NCBI GenBank assembly: GCA_021613375.1
Contig: CM038716.1
Coordinates: 2,040,684 to 2,104,683 of the forward strand
Reading direction: 5' to 3'
DNA from: Megaleporinus macrocephalus
Taxonomy: Eukaryota; Chordata; Actinopteri; Characiformes; Anostomidae
DNA: 64,000 nucleotides
The position numbers and the translations under genes are program-made. The notes beneath the pieces are model-generated. The model saw only the letters and a list, made by a program, of their open reading frames with translations, searched no databases and was not told the origin of the DNA. Below are positions 11,283 to 22,785 of this stretch, one piece after another (position 1 is the stretch's first letter; every line of letters starts with the position of its first letter).

Positions 11283-12572
11283 ACTAAGGTTAGAAACAGA
11301 GTAAAATATGTTATGCCCTAAAATCTGTGAGCCGAGCCTGCTTGGATGAATTCCGTCAGGTCTATAGAAAGAGGGTCGGTTCCAAAACAGGTCAAAATTG
11401 GCTATAAAAGCCAGACCAGAGGAGAGGCAGGTCTTCTGTAGCCAGGTATGAAGGTTTAAAATACGACTAAAAAACCCTGACCCTCTCCCCAGTGGTGGGA
11501 TTGGGCCGGAAATAAAAACTGATTTCCCACAGTCCCTAATGGAAGCCAACAAGTCTGTAAAGTCTCTTTTTAACAGTTCTGTGCTTTGATCTTTGGTGTC
11601 ATTACATCCGACATGAATTATTATTTTCTGCACAGAATTAAATCTCTGAAGGAGAGCAGGAAGCTGTTGTGCAATGTCTTTAACTTTAGCGCCAGAAACT
11701 GAGTGTACCACGGCTGTGTGGTGTTTGAGAAATCTTGTGATAGAGTCACCTACTATCAGAGTTGTTGGTGAAGTGTGCTGGTCTGGTCGTCTGAGTCCAT
11801 ATCGAGACGCTCGGTGCTGGTCAGACCGTGGCCCAGCAGCCCGCGCTGGTTTGCGAGTAGGCCATGCAGCATTGTCCGGAGGTGAGGTGCTCTGTCCCCG
11901 TTGCATGGTCGAGATTGGCAGCGGGGCCTGCATGGGCCGCTGCGCGTCGTTCGCCGGCGGTGAGTAGGCCATTGAGGGTGTCCCGCGGAAGGCCTGCGGC
12001 TGGGAACGGTGTTTCTGTTGTTCGGCCGTGTCCGGCTGTGGGGCTTGTCGGGGCGGTTTTGATGTGTGGTGGCGGATCCGCTGCTCCGAAGCCTTCCATG
12101 GTGGGTTCGGTGTAACGTGAACTGCTGGAGGGCTCACTCGAGTGGGCAGAGAGTAAACAGGAGAGGAAGGGATGAGAACATCCTCCAGCTCCTCCAGCAC
12201 AGAGAACCTGTTATTCAGCGGGAGTTTGTGTTGAACTGTGTGGCGAGCGGACCGCCTTCCACCGCGCAAGCACCCAACAGTAGCGGACCACGGTTCCATC
12301 AGCCGCGGCGTGGAGCAGCTCACCTCCCTCCCTTTGGGTTTGGCTCCCAGCAGAGGCCAGGGATCCTCATCATGGTCCGTCGCAGCAGCTGCTTGGATGA
12401 CACTGCTTTCCAGCCCGGTGGTAATTGCCTGCGTCGATGCCAGCATGGAGTCCAGCAGAACCTCGTCTTCTTTTATTTGATATAGTACACAGATTCGCCC
12501 TTCCAACTCCACGATCTTTTGGCTTAGCAGTGAGCAGCTCTCACACCCTGTTTGTGAGTTGAGTGGAGGCAT
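11280..12572 (-). CDS. LINE ORF1: SGNH/GDSL-esterase-domain protein
   Basis: 430 residues if translation starts at the ATG at 12572, which has A at -3 and lies just before a Cys-X2-Cys segment (GCESCSLL). The frame is open further, to 12611, but that upstream start is weaker. Residues about 10-40 include a hydrophobic stretch with Leu/Ile spacing that could form a short coiled coil. The middle (about 80-265) is Pro/Gln/Arg-rich and probably disordered, which would suit RNA binding. The C-terminus is an SGNH hydrolase fold: IVGDSI (catalytic Ser about 277), HVGCND (Asn about 324) and PDGIHPS (Asp about 406, His about 409). Esterase ORF1 proteins occur in CR1-group LINEs, where they are thought to act in the ribonucleoprotein particle. 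The substrate is unknown. The stop is UGA followed by CUG, in frame with ORF2. Confidence 0.88.
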   Translation of the reverse strand: MPPLNSQTGCESCSLLSQKIVELEGRICVLYQIKEDEVLLDSMLASTQAITTGLESSVIQAAAATDHDEDPWPLLGAKPKGREVSCSTPRLMEPWSATVGCLRGGRRSARHTVQHKLPLNNRFSVLEELEDVLIPSSPVYSLPTRVSPPAVHVTPNPPWKASEQRIRHHTSKPPRQAPQPDTAEQQKHRSQPQAFRGTPSMAYSPPANDAQRPMQAPLPISTMQRGQSTSPPDNAAWPTRKPARAAGPRSDQHRASRYGLRRPDQHTSPTTLIVGDSITRFLKHHTAVVHSVSGAKVKDIAQQLPALLQRFNSVQKIIIHVGCNDTKDQSTELLKRDFTDLLASIRDCGKSVFISGPIPPLGRGSGFFSRILNLHTWLQKTCLSSGLAFIANFDLFWNRPSFYRPDGIHPSRLGSQILGHNIFYSVSNLS

Positions 12573-12612
12573 GGTAATATGCACGGAGCGAGCAAAATAT
12601 AAAAAGTACAAA

Positions 12613-12805
12613 ATAAAAAAAATATATAAAATAAAATAAATAAAATATAAATATAGGATAAAATAAAAATAAAAATGAATTAAAAATAAATTAGTAAAAA
12701 CAAATAAACTAGAGTTAAAACCAGAAAATTAAAACGAAACCACAGCGCTCTGACGTGCTCTCTGTCGCTCGCTCTGACGTGCTCTCTGTCGCTCTGTCGC
12801 TCGCT
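12613..12805 (-). promoter_or_regulatory. LINE 5' leader with short GC-rich tandem repeats
   Basis: From ORF1 outwards the leader is A/T-rich (12600-12740). It then has two near-identical blocks containing GCTCTGACGTGCTCTCTGTC at 12749-12793, followed by CGCTCTGTCGCTCGCT. CpG content is well above the surrounding sequence. Tandem GC-rich repeats at a LINE 5' end often carry internal promoter activity, which is the likely role here. The exact 5' end is estimated from where the GC-rich tract stops. Confidence 0.5.
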
Positions 12806-12970
12806 AAATTGGGTTGAATTGATAAATAACAGGCTGTTTCATCATGCAAAATCAATTTTGGATTTACAATTCAATTAAGCTGCTTTATTTTGGGGCTTTG
12901 GATAGGCGGGTTATTTTTGACCCATAGGACAAGGGGAGTAAATAGAATGTTAAGATTGCACAAGGGTTAA

Positions 12971-13040
12971 TCCAACTTTGTATTATATACAATGGGTATA
13001 GCTAAAACACCTGAACTCAATAATTAGAAAAAGCCTACAC
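12971..13040 (-). pseudogene. Tc1/mariner-like relic, part 2 (right of the piggyBac-like element)
   Basis: TATACAATGGGTATAGCTAA and CACCTGAACTCAATAATTAG continue the Tc1-like match that stopped at 7009. Joining the two flanks restores the order expected for that family's terminal region. This shows that the piggyBac-like element landed inside an older Tc1-like copy. Confidence 0.6.
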
Positions 13041-14782
13041 TTTTAGTGTATTGGATTATTAACCTATTACATTATTCAATTCAGTCTTTTTTCTTATATG
13101 GCACACAGATGAGTTCTGTATGGCTGTGTGAACAGTGGAAAGCTCACTGAATATGTCTTTTTCAATTCTCATTTGGGACACTCCAGCTATGTTCAGATTG
13201 CCAAACTAAATCAGATTTTCTGGCATATCGGGATTGTATCCAGTCTGATTTTTGATAGCCTGGACAGCAAAAACTACACAAAATCCATGTTTTGCGAATT
13301 GGACCCAAACCACATTTGAGGTGGTTTGAAATGTAATTCCAATCTGAATTTTACAGGTGCATCTCAGTCTGGACACTCCAGCCCCTTTAATCAGATTTCA
13401 AAGTGTCTTTTGCATCACCTACAACGCAACAAACAGCGAATCCAGAGTGACTGAGGAGCCTGGAGTGAAGAATTGTGTGAAAAAGAACCACCACTGCACA
13501 GAACAGCTGTTTGCAGGGCAAATAATGCACCTCCATCTCTCCTGCTTCGGCAAATAAAAGTCACCAGCGAGGCTACATATTTAGCATATAGTATATGTAT
13601 AGTATGTGATGTCTGGACACACAAACCTGATCTCATCACAACAGTGCATACAGTCATCTCAATGGCTCTGACTTTATGATTGGCTTGCAGTCTATATATA
13701 GCCTTTCATATGTGGTACTGAAATTCTACACATCCAATATGCAGCAGTGTGACTTAGTCAGCACAGCCAGAAGGAAATTCATGTGACTGTACAAAAAATT
13801 AAAGAAATCAAATGCTCTGTGAGCAAAGTGGAGCAAAATAGCCAAACGATGTGTGCAGATCTGAAAGCAAAGTTTAAAGTAACAAGCCTGTACTACATGG
13901 AGCTCAACAGTGCTCTCTGTGAGGAGCCCAGCTGTCACTGATTGGATCTTCATGATTGTTACTATAATGCTGGAGAAGATAAAACTGAAACCAGGAGTGG
14001 ATCTATGTCCATGAGCAGTCATTATTTACCTTTGGATGAGTGTAGCATGTGAAACGTTGTTCCCTGTCGCATGCGAGTCAGTCTATGAATGTGATCTGTT
14101 CAGACTAATGTGAGATACAGGTCTTTTTTAAAAGATAATATGAACAGTAACATCAGATTTGGGAGAAAATCAGGAAACTTGCACCTGTTGTGTAAATGTA
14201 GCCATAGTCATGGTAAGTTCTTTGGTCATGCAAATAGAGTACAATATGCTGTTACATACTATATCTGTGTGATGCATAACATGCCACTTTGCTAACTACA
14301 GACTTTGCATTTCAGTACAATCCGCATAAAAGTATAGGCTTATTTTGGATATTGCTAAGGCTATTTTTAGATTGGGTCAGCAGTACGAGCTACTGGAGAA
14401 AAGAAACAGTGACAGATACACACATGCAAGTGAAATCTGTGTCTTTGCATGAGTCTGTCATAGCAGGAGTCTAAAAAGAAAGAAGGTTGTCAGCGTTTCC
14501 TACATCTTTTTAGAGAAGCCTGCACAGTTAAACATGACTACCATACTGGAGAATAAACACCTTGCATTAAGCGCAGGGTGGCAAGAGAACATACACTGAA
14601 AACAAACACACACACTAACATCATCATTAAGAAAAATAATATTATTTGATATGCTGTATGTCATATAAATATCCATGAAATTCATACAGTTACACAAAAT
14701 AATGTATGAAGCATATTCACCAGTTTCTTTTGAAAGTATTAACACAAAAAACATTCTCTAGTTATTAGCATATAGACCATAA

Positions 14783-14784
<2 letters not shown>
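13041..14784. other. Unassigned, probably repeat-derived sequence
   Basis: Between about 13160 and 13420 the phrase GGACACTCCAG followed by an AGATT box occurs twice, and related GATTTGGGA-type wording recurs near 14155. This gives the impression of an old transposon, but no ends or target duplications could be fixed. Open frames here are short and overlapping, with no domain. Confidence 0.35.

Positions 14785-14845
<61 letters not shown>
14785..14845. repeat. (AT)n microsatellite
   Basis: An uninterrupted AT dinucleotide run of about 61 bp, probably length-polymorphic. Confidence 0.97.
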
Positions 14846-14847
<2 letters not shown>

Positions 14848-17049
14848 CAATAGACATGCAGACATTTTTTTACTCAGTAATACAACGTTTTGTTAGTAGT
14901 TGGGTCAACCCTGTCATTAAGGTGGTTCGCAATGAATGGCTTTCTTGTATTGTCCTATATTTGCCTTGTGACAAACATTCAACGCTGTGGCGCCTCTCAG
15001 CATCAAGGCTCACACTGCAAATTGTTGCATTCATAAATGTGCCATGATGCAATTTATAACACAACATAGGCACAAGCTGCATTATGTACATTGCAGCAAC
15101 TGGTACTACAATGAAAGCCAAACCTGGCCATAGTCTTGCACCGCCAGTGTGCATTCTCAACTGCCCAAGCAAATTTGCGGTTGAGTCTCAAACAAAAGTT
15201 GTCTGTTTACATAGACTTAATTACACTATTACACTATTTTATTCCAACAGAACAGGTAAAGCACAAACGCTTTCCTCTACTGTCCATGTTTTGCAGTTGA
15301 GGCTATTGGAATAACAGAAGATCCTGCTCTGATTTGCCTTATGTTGCCCGTTATTTATTTTAACTGTCACAGTAACATAAATACGTTTCTGACAGCTGTA
15401 TGTATTCATTACAATGCATGTTAACTACTGTCAAAGATCTGGTGAAACACCTTAAATGGCGTAGTAGGTGCCAAGGTGGAATGGATACATTTGGTACAAA
15501 GCATGCTGACTTTGGTCTTAATCTGGCTGCAGATTAAGCTATTTTTTAATCTTTTTTTAGGTGTTTTTTTATCCCCCCCTCCCCCCGATTATGAACAATG
15601 CTACTGATTACTAGTTATCATTTAAGCGACCTTAAACATTGCAAACCATAGGCATTATGAGAGCTTATGACATTGCATCCTGTGTAGAAAATCATATGTC
15701 ATATGCAAACAACCTATTTAAGACAAGGCCTGAATAAAACACTCCGCACTCACTGCTGTGTTGCTGCATTTATTATTAGGTAGTCGCAGTTGAAAGCAGC
15801 AGGTTATGTATATGTTATGGAATGTTGTGATAGTCGGTGGCCCTGGCTTCACACTTAGTTTAAACAAAACTAATTATTTAACACAGAGCTGAAGCACAAG
15901 ATGAATAATTAGAAGAAAGATTCATTTTGTCCTGCTGAATATTTCATACATGGCTTATGCTTAGGAAATGAAGCACTGCACCCAACATTAAACTTGAACA
16001 AACAAATGGTTCCTCCAAGGCATTTGGCTTGTGTGGCGCCATGGCTAAACATAGGTGCTTAATACTGAAAGCGCAGCTATGCTAATATAATTATGTAACA
16101 CTTCTGCCTGCGAAAGACAAATAAGGCGACGGGTGGGGATTCTCTTGATCCAGAAGCACTCTGCTAGCCACTGCTAACAAGTCTGTCGGGACACAGGGCC
16201 CCGGTTTCTGCGGCCTGAGAGCAAATGGGAAGGATGTTAACTGCTAAGTTGGCAAGAAGTTCAAAGGGAGTGAGTGGCGGTCAATTTTACATGCGGACGC
16301 TTTCGGGCACCAGGCATGGAGAGGGCTGCTGATAAGGAAATGCAAAGGCACTAGTCTGCAACAAATATGTCGCTACCTGAGGTGATCCGATGCAAGAGAG
16401 GCTTTGAAGAGCATGTTAGCATGGGCTATATGCTGTCCTTTACCCTGTCCCAGGGCTGTCTCCTGAGATTTGAGGTTAGATTTGAGCTCAGAGCCCATAT
16501 ACAATTAAGGACAGCAGATCCAAAGAAATGTCCATATAATCGCCTTGAAAATTTCACATTGGATTAGGCACAGTGTGAGTCAGCAGAGTGAATTGTAGAC
16601 CTGTGGATATTCTGGGATATTCCACACTTACAGCAAGAAGAGCCGAAGGCGTAGCCACGTACTAATTATTTGTCAGTCACAAAAGTGTCTGTGGCTGTGG
16701 GGGGTCAAGCACAGAGTGCATAAGAGAGTGTATTTGCCTCCAAAGCATTTATGTACTTTGATTTTATTAGACTTAACAACAGACGCATAACTTTTAAACA
16801 GAATACATTACAGAAGAAAAAAAAAAGATTTAGCATTTGCCAAAGTATAAAGAGCAGCAACTCTTTACTGCATGCAGAACCCAAGGGTGAATTAATGAAT
16901 ATTTACATATTTAAACATTTTAATTTGTACTGCAAAATTCAAGGGTTAATACCTTTTAAGACCTCAGCATTACAAAAATAATATCATTGTGATGAAGGAG
17001 CAGGTGACGGAAGAGGATAGAAATGCAAATTCTGTTCGTTAGAGTCCAA
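14846..17049. other. Unassigned sequence; 16020-16330 is higher in complexity
   Basis: No gene or classified repeat was recognised. The stretch at about 16020-16330 is less AT-rich and free of visible repeats, so it is a possible conserved non-coding element. Open frames are short and unsupported. Confidence 0.35.
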
Positions 17050-17430
17050 TGTTAAAGTACAGATGAAAAAAATGAAAAGTGCAGGTGGGTCCATGATTAA
17101 ACAAACACTCAAACTAAGATAAGTAGGACAACTCTTAAACAAGATACTGAGAAAACAAATCACGAGAACATAATCACAAGGTAACATGTACAGTCTACAG
17201 ATACAAGACAATGGCTAGGGTCAAACAGAGGGGTATAAATACACAAGGGTAAACAAGGAGCATCTCGGAAGGGGAGGAGTCACAAACTAGAAACATGTCA
17301 GGGGTATGGCATGAGAACAAAGATCGGGAGGAGCTATAAACTAAAACAAACTGAAGCACGTGGAAATGACGGAGTGGAGGCATAAACAAAGGCAGGGTAT
17401 AACAGGGAGAAAAACAGGGCAAGGCGTTAC
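17050..17430 (-). mobile_element. Possible LTR-retrotransposon fragment
   Basis: The purine-rich plus strand (GGGTATAAATACACAAGGG, GGAAGGGGAGGAGTCAC, CATGAGAACAAAGATCGGGA, AACAGGGCAAGGCG) resembles the reverse of the untranslated leader or LTR region common in fish Gypsy-type elements. No primer-binding site, LTR end or gag/pol frame is present. The assignment is from general resemblance only. Confidence 0.3.
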
Positions 17431-17732
17431 AACAATTTCCAGTGCACAAGTATGCTCAAATTTGGCACATATTAATTTTTTTTTTTTTTTTTTTAAGCTA
17501 TTGAAAAAACATAGATATGTAGACTTGAGACTACACACATCTTTTCAGTTTGTTTGACTTTAACAGTTCTGTCCTGTAGAACTTCATCAGTGGTCAGTTA
17601 TAACCATATGGCTTCTGTCGGCTAGATATTTTAGTTTGTGTACTGTTATGGATTAGCTTAAAATACACAATGAATCAGTTTTTAGGCATCATCTTTTAGT
17701 TTAATTAGGTCCCGATTTGTTTGAAATGTCCC

Positions 17733-17880
17733 TAAGTCTGATCCTTAAGTACTGAGCATAAACCCTGAGTCTGATCATTTAATACTAATTATCAATCCTG
17801 AGTCTGATCCTTTAGTACTGAGCATCAACCTTGAGACTGATCCTTTAATACTGAGCATCAACTATGAGTCTGATCCGGTA
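17733..17880. repeat. 33-bp minisatellite, about 4.5 copies
   Basis: Units begin at 17733, 17766, 17799, 17832 and 17865, exactly 33 bp apart. The shared core is CTGATCCTTTAGTACTGAGC with a few substitutions per unit. There is no coding potential. Confidence 0.92.
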
Positions 17881-18649
17881 TTTGTGTTTTCATAGACAAT
17901 ACAGCTGCAAAACTATGCTACTCTGCCTACTCTCTAATTAATACAACACTAAATCATTTTTAGCATATTGTGATCAGAACTGATCCATTTTGCAATATAT
18001 AGTGTATTTAAAGATACCATACGATTAAATATGTTTGAATAATCAGATAATTTGGGTGTTATTTTAATAATCAGAACATAATATGTGCATAGTATTATAT
18101 ATGCTGAATTGATCGTTTTAGATTTATTAAACTATGTAAAAATAACTGGTTTTCAATATACTGATATGCCAAAGCACTAACAATTCTATATTACAACAAT
18201 TCCATGGTGGTTAGTTTTCAACTGGTTGTGACTCTGGACTACAAACTTTTTGCCGTGTATTAAGTACATGCAAATGTATTAAGCATTTAGTACATTAACC
18301 ATTGGGCTTGCTAATTAAATGAACGTGTCTTTAAATGAATGTTTCTTAAAGTTGCTTACATTTGTACATAATATGGGCACCAATTAACGAGAGTACAATT
18401 CAGTAAAGCAGTTGAATAGGTAACTAAGTCTGTATACAGACTATACCTTATTCGATGTAATAGAAATGTATGTCATTATTGAATTAAGTTAATACAACAA
18501 TAACCAACAATGTACTACTTTGAGTATAGCATGTCGCTAACATAAAACGAAAGAAACATCTCTAGATATGTGTTTATTTTGCGAAGTCTTTAAATGTGTC
18601 GACCGCATAAAATTATGGAATGTCAGAAAAATGGGAATACCAGAATATT
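17881..18649. other. Unassigned AT-rich sequence
   Basis: No open frame, repeat or motif of note was recognised. Confidence 0.5.
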
Positions 18650-19060
18650 CTATCAACAAAGCAGACTTACATGGGCAAAGTTAGAGTTAAACGAGGCTGC
18701 ACACTACCAATCTATATACAGAACATATAATAAGAGAAGCTGGAAGATGACTGAGGATTGGTGAAATAAACCGCAATATGCAGATGATACAACACTGACC
18801 TGAAAAAAATTTGAAAAACCTAAAGGCCCCTATAGGGAAGGTTAAAGAACAGAAAGTAGATGGGACTTAAGCTCAATATAAAGAAGACTAAGGTTGTGAT
18901 GACAGGAAAGATTGCTAACTTAACCACTTAGAAGAGACATGGAAATGGCGGACAGCTTTAGCCCACTCAGATTAAAAATTAAAACACAGGATCTAGCACT
19001 CAAGAAATACGACACACACTTGCACTCAGCAGAACAAAGATGCAGGACCTTGAAGAGGTC
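18650..19060 (+). pseudogene. RTE/BovB-like LINE reverse-transcriptase fragment
   Basis: Across broken frames one can read a GCTL-like turn, YADDTTLT (the YADD catalytic box, around 18777-18800), a KVKE stretch and LNIKKTKVV (around 18870-18897). Near 18940 comes EMADSFSPL. This order matches the palm and thumb regions of RTE-type reverse transcriptases. Several frameshifts and stops interrupt it, and the catalytic segment is not in one frame with the rest. It is a 5'-truncated, long-dead fragment, unrelated to the intact LINE at 7694-12805. Confidence 0.55.
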
Positions 19061-22000
19061 AACAATTTTCTTTAAAAAAAATTGCTATTATCACTCTATT
19101 CATTTAATTAATTCTATTCTATTAAATGAATCTTGTTATAAGGCCAAAATCAAATGTGCAAATTTCAGACTGGGTTTTACATCATTTCTCTCTTTCTTTC
19201 TCTCTTCAAGCGTTGGCTAGAAACTTGGCGTATGCAGGCTTGTGTTTAGTAAAAGAGCCCTTTGGTCTTGTTGTAGCTTGTGCAATGTCCCAGCTAACAC
19301 CATGTTGACACTTAAGTTAATGAGTATACTTGAAGGATGATGACTCTAATTAATTGATTCATTTGTACTTTAATTGCACCCTAATTATGCTCAGTGTGAA
19401 TGGGGAGAATTGTAAAGAGTGTTCGACCTTGACTCATTTGGGTGAAGTTCCTCATGTTCTCATTACGGAAGGCAGGTTCACCACCAACTGTGAACTGCAT
19501 TGTCATTTGCCTAAACGCTGTCATGCTTTCCTGCTTGCAATCCTGACCTACGAAAATAAATAAAGTGGTGTCCTACCACTGTGATGCTAAATTGATATCT
19601 TACCTAATCTTCTTGTCATTCTGACTTACAGTTTAAGGATGCAGACAAAGTAAACACAAAAGCGCACACACACACTTAAAGCCAATAGTTTAGATCAATA
19701 ATAGAGATTTAATTAAAGTGGCAGAGGCCAAGACACGCCTCCATACCAAAGAGAATTTGTTATCTTTCTGGAGAAAGCAGGGGAGGAGAAGCATGATGGG
19801 AAAGATAAGACTGATAGTAGAACCTCTTGAAAATGACAAATAGTCAAGCAGTTACTAACTCCTTCTTCAGTTGCTTCAGTTCCCTTTCTTCTGCCTTAAA
19901 GACTTTACATATTCACTAACATTTGTTGAGAATAATTATCAGGTCTGAGTGAAAAACAAACAATTAATAAGCAGATAAGCTTCTAATGGTTTTACGAGAT
20001 CAAAGATGGATTAAATAAAATGTGTTTGGTAGTTCTAATTCTGGATTTCATGCAGTTGATTATGTTCATTAACATTTGAAAAAAGGAGTGCAGGTTTGAG
20101 AATAGCATTTATTTACTCAGTTTGATAGTCTAATTGCCATGCAATCCTTGCAAGGCAGATAAAATGTATCTGATTTCCAACCCAGATAATGTCTGAAAAA
20201 TGCAGTTGCTTGACGCAAGTTGGTGAGGTGGAATGTTTTTATTTTTTAATTGTAATTCCTTTTTATTGGCTCTGCTAACTGAAGACTTTTATTTGAACTA
20301 TTGAAGTCAAAAGTTGCAAAAGAATCCAAACTCTTTTTACAAAGTAATCTTTCACCGCCCATAATGATATGGCATGTGGCAAGTGCAGGTGATGGATGTT
20401 GGCTGCTAAATTAACCAAAGAACAAACTAACTGAGCAAGCAAATAAATATACAGACAAATAATTAAATAAACAAAAACACACAAATAAAGCTCAGTTGAC
20501 CTCAAGTGAGTGTGGGCTAAAATAATTGCTCAAAAACAAGTCTATTATCCAAAGGCTACATCTTGTTCATTTACCATGCACATTTATGCAATTAAATTTC
20601 ATTCAAATTCACGCCTTAAAAGCAACAAGAACAAGTAAAAAAAAAACCAAAATATCAGCAGCAAGATTATGCTTTTGGCCTACTATTCTGTACAAACTTG
20701 TTTTATTGGCTCTGACATCAGACTTTGGCATGACTAAAATGCTAAAATATATATTTTTTTCTGTAGGAGCCTCTCTAATATTGATTGACTGTTGATATTG
20801 ATGTTGTGTGGCATGACTAAACACCTTAAGGCTTAATATTCAGTAACTAGGTGGAAGGCTGTAGAAAAAATATGGAGGTATCAGTTAGTCCTGGCTATTT
20901 AAGAGGTTTAGTCACAATAAAAAATTAAATATCCAACTTTTTTGCGTGAATGTATCAATATTCATGATGAGAGACTTCTATATAATTTGAAAGAATATAA
21001 TGCATTCACAATAAATGGTATCTTGGTGAGTGAAATAATCTAGTCAATATATTATCTGCCATAGATAAAACCATACAGTTACCTTCCCTGCAGTACAGTG
21101 TCTTTTATTTCTAATTTGTCCACATGGATACATTTTGAATAAAGCTTCCTTTTTTCTGATTGGAAGCTGTTGGTTATGGCCTTTTACTAGGCTTATCCTT
21201 ATAGCACTATAGGAATGCTATTATAGATCACACTGTTATTTAATTAGCCTTTCAACAAAAACATAGCACTGAACAAACTGTCTGAGTTGTTGGTAAAATA
21301 GAATGTATAATTTACTTCTGATGGCCCTGTAACTAACAAATTCCACACATTGTTACTATTACTTTTTACCAAGCATCATTCAATCATTATCTACCTCTTG
21401 ATTGTATGAATTCCTTCACTTCTCAATGCCTGCAGCTTGATAATCCCTCTCTCCTCCTTGGTGTAGGGTAATTTTTTTCTTTACTGGTGTTCTGTGCACT
21501 CACGTTGCACAACAAACTGCTGATCACTGCCAAAAACCTGGGGCTGTGATATCTCAGCAACAGAACTGCAAATACCAGCAGGTACCACATCTTCTCTTAG
21601 ATGCTAATTGCTGTACCCCTAACAGCCCTCAAGGGACTGCCCATCTTGCCTTCAACCAACTGCAAAGACCACTTTATTTCAGAACTGCTTGCTTCTACTG
21701 AAATATAAGATTCTACCTGATGTGTAAATGGAATAACAAGATGAGGTGCTTGTGCTTATAAGTTTAGCACTTAATGGGCTCAAACAGAAGTGCAGAAAAG
21801 CATGTTCAGTGTTTTACTTTGAGGTCACTCTGACAAAAAACTGGGGTGTCGTGTTGATGAACTACTGTTCCTTGCTGAAGTGTACTATAGCAGCGCTTTA
21901 TATTAGAGCAAGGACCCTCAAAAACACAGAAATGGCATTTAAGGACAGTGTCCTCATCTAGGACTGAGCCCTTTGGTTGGTGATACCTCCAGAGGCAGCT

Positions 22001-22785
22001 AGAAATCAGCCAAAAAAACGGCGTATCTGTGAGAGCCAGCGTAAACTGAAATTGGAATTTATGGAAATTTCGCATGCTGGACTGCGTGACCCCTCTCGGC
22101 ATCTGCCTGAGTGTGAGGGGCAGCACTGTGCTTACAGACCACACATTCTTTTAAAACCGCTTGAAAGGCATTCGCTTACACAAAAGACTCATTATTGCAG
22201 AGTAAATGAAAGGATCTAAAGGGTAGTTACGTTTTACTCAAGTTGATGACACAAGAACGCACTGGGTGACTGATGTGAAGCTCCTCTAAAGCACCTCCGT
22301 GCCCTTTGGGACTGTGATCATCTCCATAGGCTATAGCTTAAAAATCATTACACTGACTGACTTAGCGTTTCCCATGTCTGTCAACTGTCCAAAACACAAA
22401 AGCAAGGAAACAAAGGACAATAACACAACAACATTGAGGCAGAACAAAATTAGTAGAAAACACAATAACATCAAGTGGGGCACACGAAAGAAATAATGAA
22501 ACAACATTAAACAGGGAACACATCAAACATTAAGAGACAACAAAACAACATTAAAAAGGAACACAATAACAAGAACACAAAACTGTTAAGCTTATTAGCT
22601 TAGCTAGCAGTGTAAGCAATTTAGTTCAGTGCTAATAGCTCTTTGTGGGCAGGGATGTGATGATAAAAAGGGGAACACCCAGTCACATAACTGTAGAAAG
22701 CTGGGACAGCTACATGCAGAAACCAAACAGATTGTAGCATCCTAGTAATTACTTGTTCGCCCAGGCAGAGACAGAGCTTGATGGA
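19061..22785. other. Unassigned sequence
   Basis: Open frames such as 21806-22144 (minus) and 21977-22219 (plus) overlap each other and show no recognisable domain. No ordered repeat was found. Confidence 0.4.

Larger units (their letters stand above)
7694..12805 (-). mobile_element. Full-length CR1/L2-group LINE, apparently intact
   Basis: A minus-strand non-LTR retrotransposon of about 5.1 kb. In its own orientation it has a GC-richer 5' leader (12613-12805) with tandem GACAGAGAGCACGTCAGAGC motifs. ORF1 with an SGNH esterase domain follows, then ORF2 with endonuclease and reverse transcriptase, an A/T-rich 3' UTR, a short hairpin and a (TTGA)n tail at 7694-7713. Neither ORF contains a frameshift or an internal stop. 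ORF1 esterase, ORF2 APE-type endonuclease and a hairpin plus microsatellite tail place it in the CR1/L2/Rex1 assemblage; the exact clade needs a tree. The insertion lies inside the piggyBac-like element. Its target duplication is ambiguous because the flanks and tail are both low complexity (TGAATT occurs near both ends). Confidence 0.9.
7010..12966. mobile_element. Non-autonomous piggyBac-like element (interrupted by a LINE)
   Basis: The termini are CCCTTGTG at 7010-7017 and its inverse CACAAGGG at 12959-12966, directly flanked by TTAA on both sides. Subterminal motifs recur in both halves: GGTCAAAAGTGACCC and GGGTCATTTTTGACCC on the left, GGGTTATTTTTGACCC on the right. Without the LINE the element would be about 845 bp (7010-7693 plus 12806-12966). 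No transposase frame remains, so it would have needed an autonomous relative. TTAA duplication plus CCC termini is the established piggyBac signature. The family assignment rests on these ends alone. Confidence 0.75.

Noticed and set aside
11674..12485. Several plus- and minus-strand frames of 80-139 codons over ORF1
   Set aside because: The GC-rich ORF1 leaves few stops in other frames; only the minus-strand ORF1 frame shows a conserved SGNH domain.
21806..22219. Overlapping frames on both strands as a host exon
   Set aside because: Both strands are open over the same stretch and neither gives a recognisable protein or splice sites.
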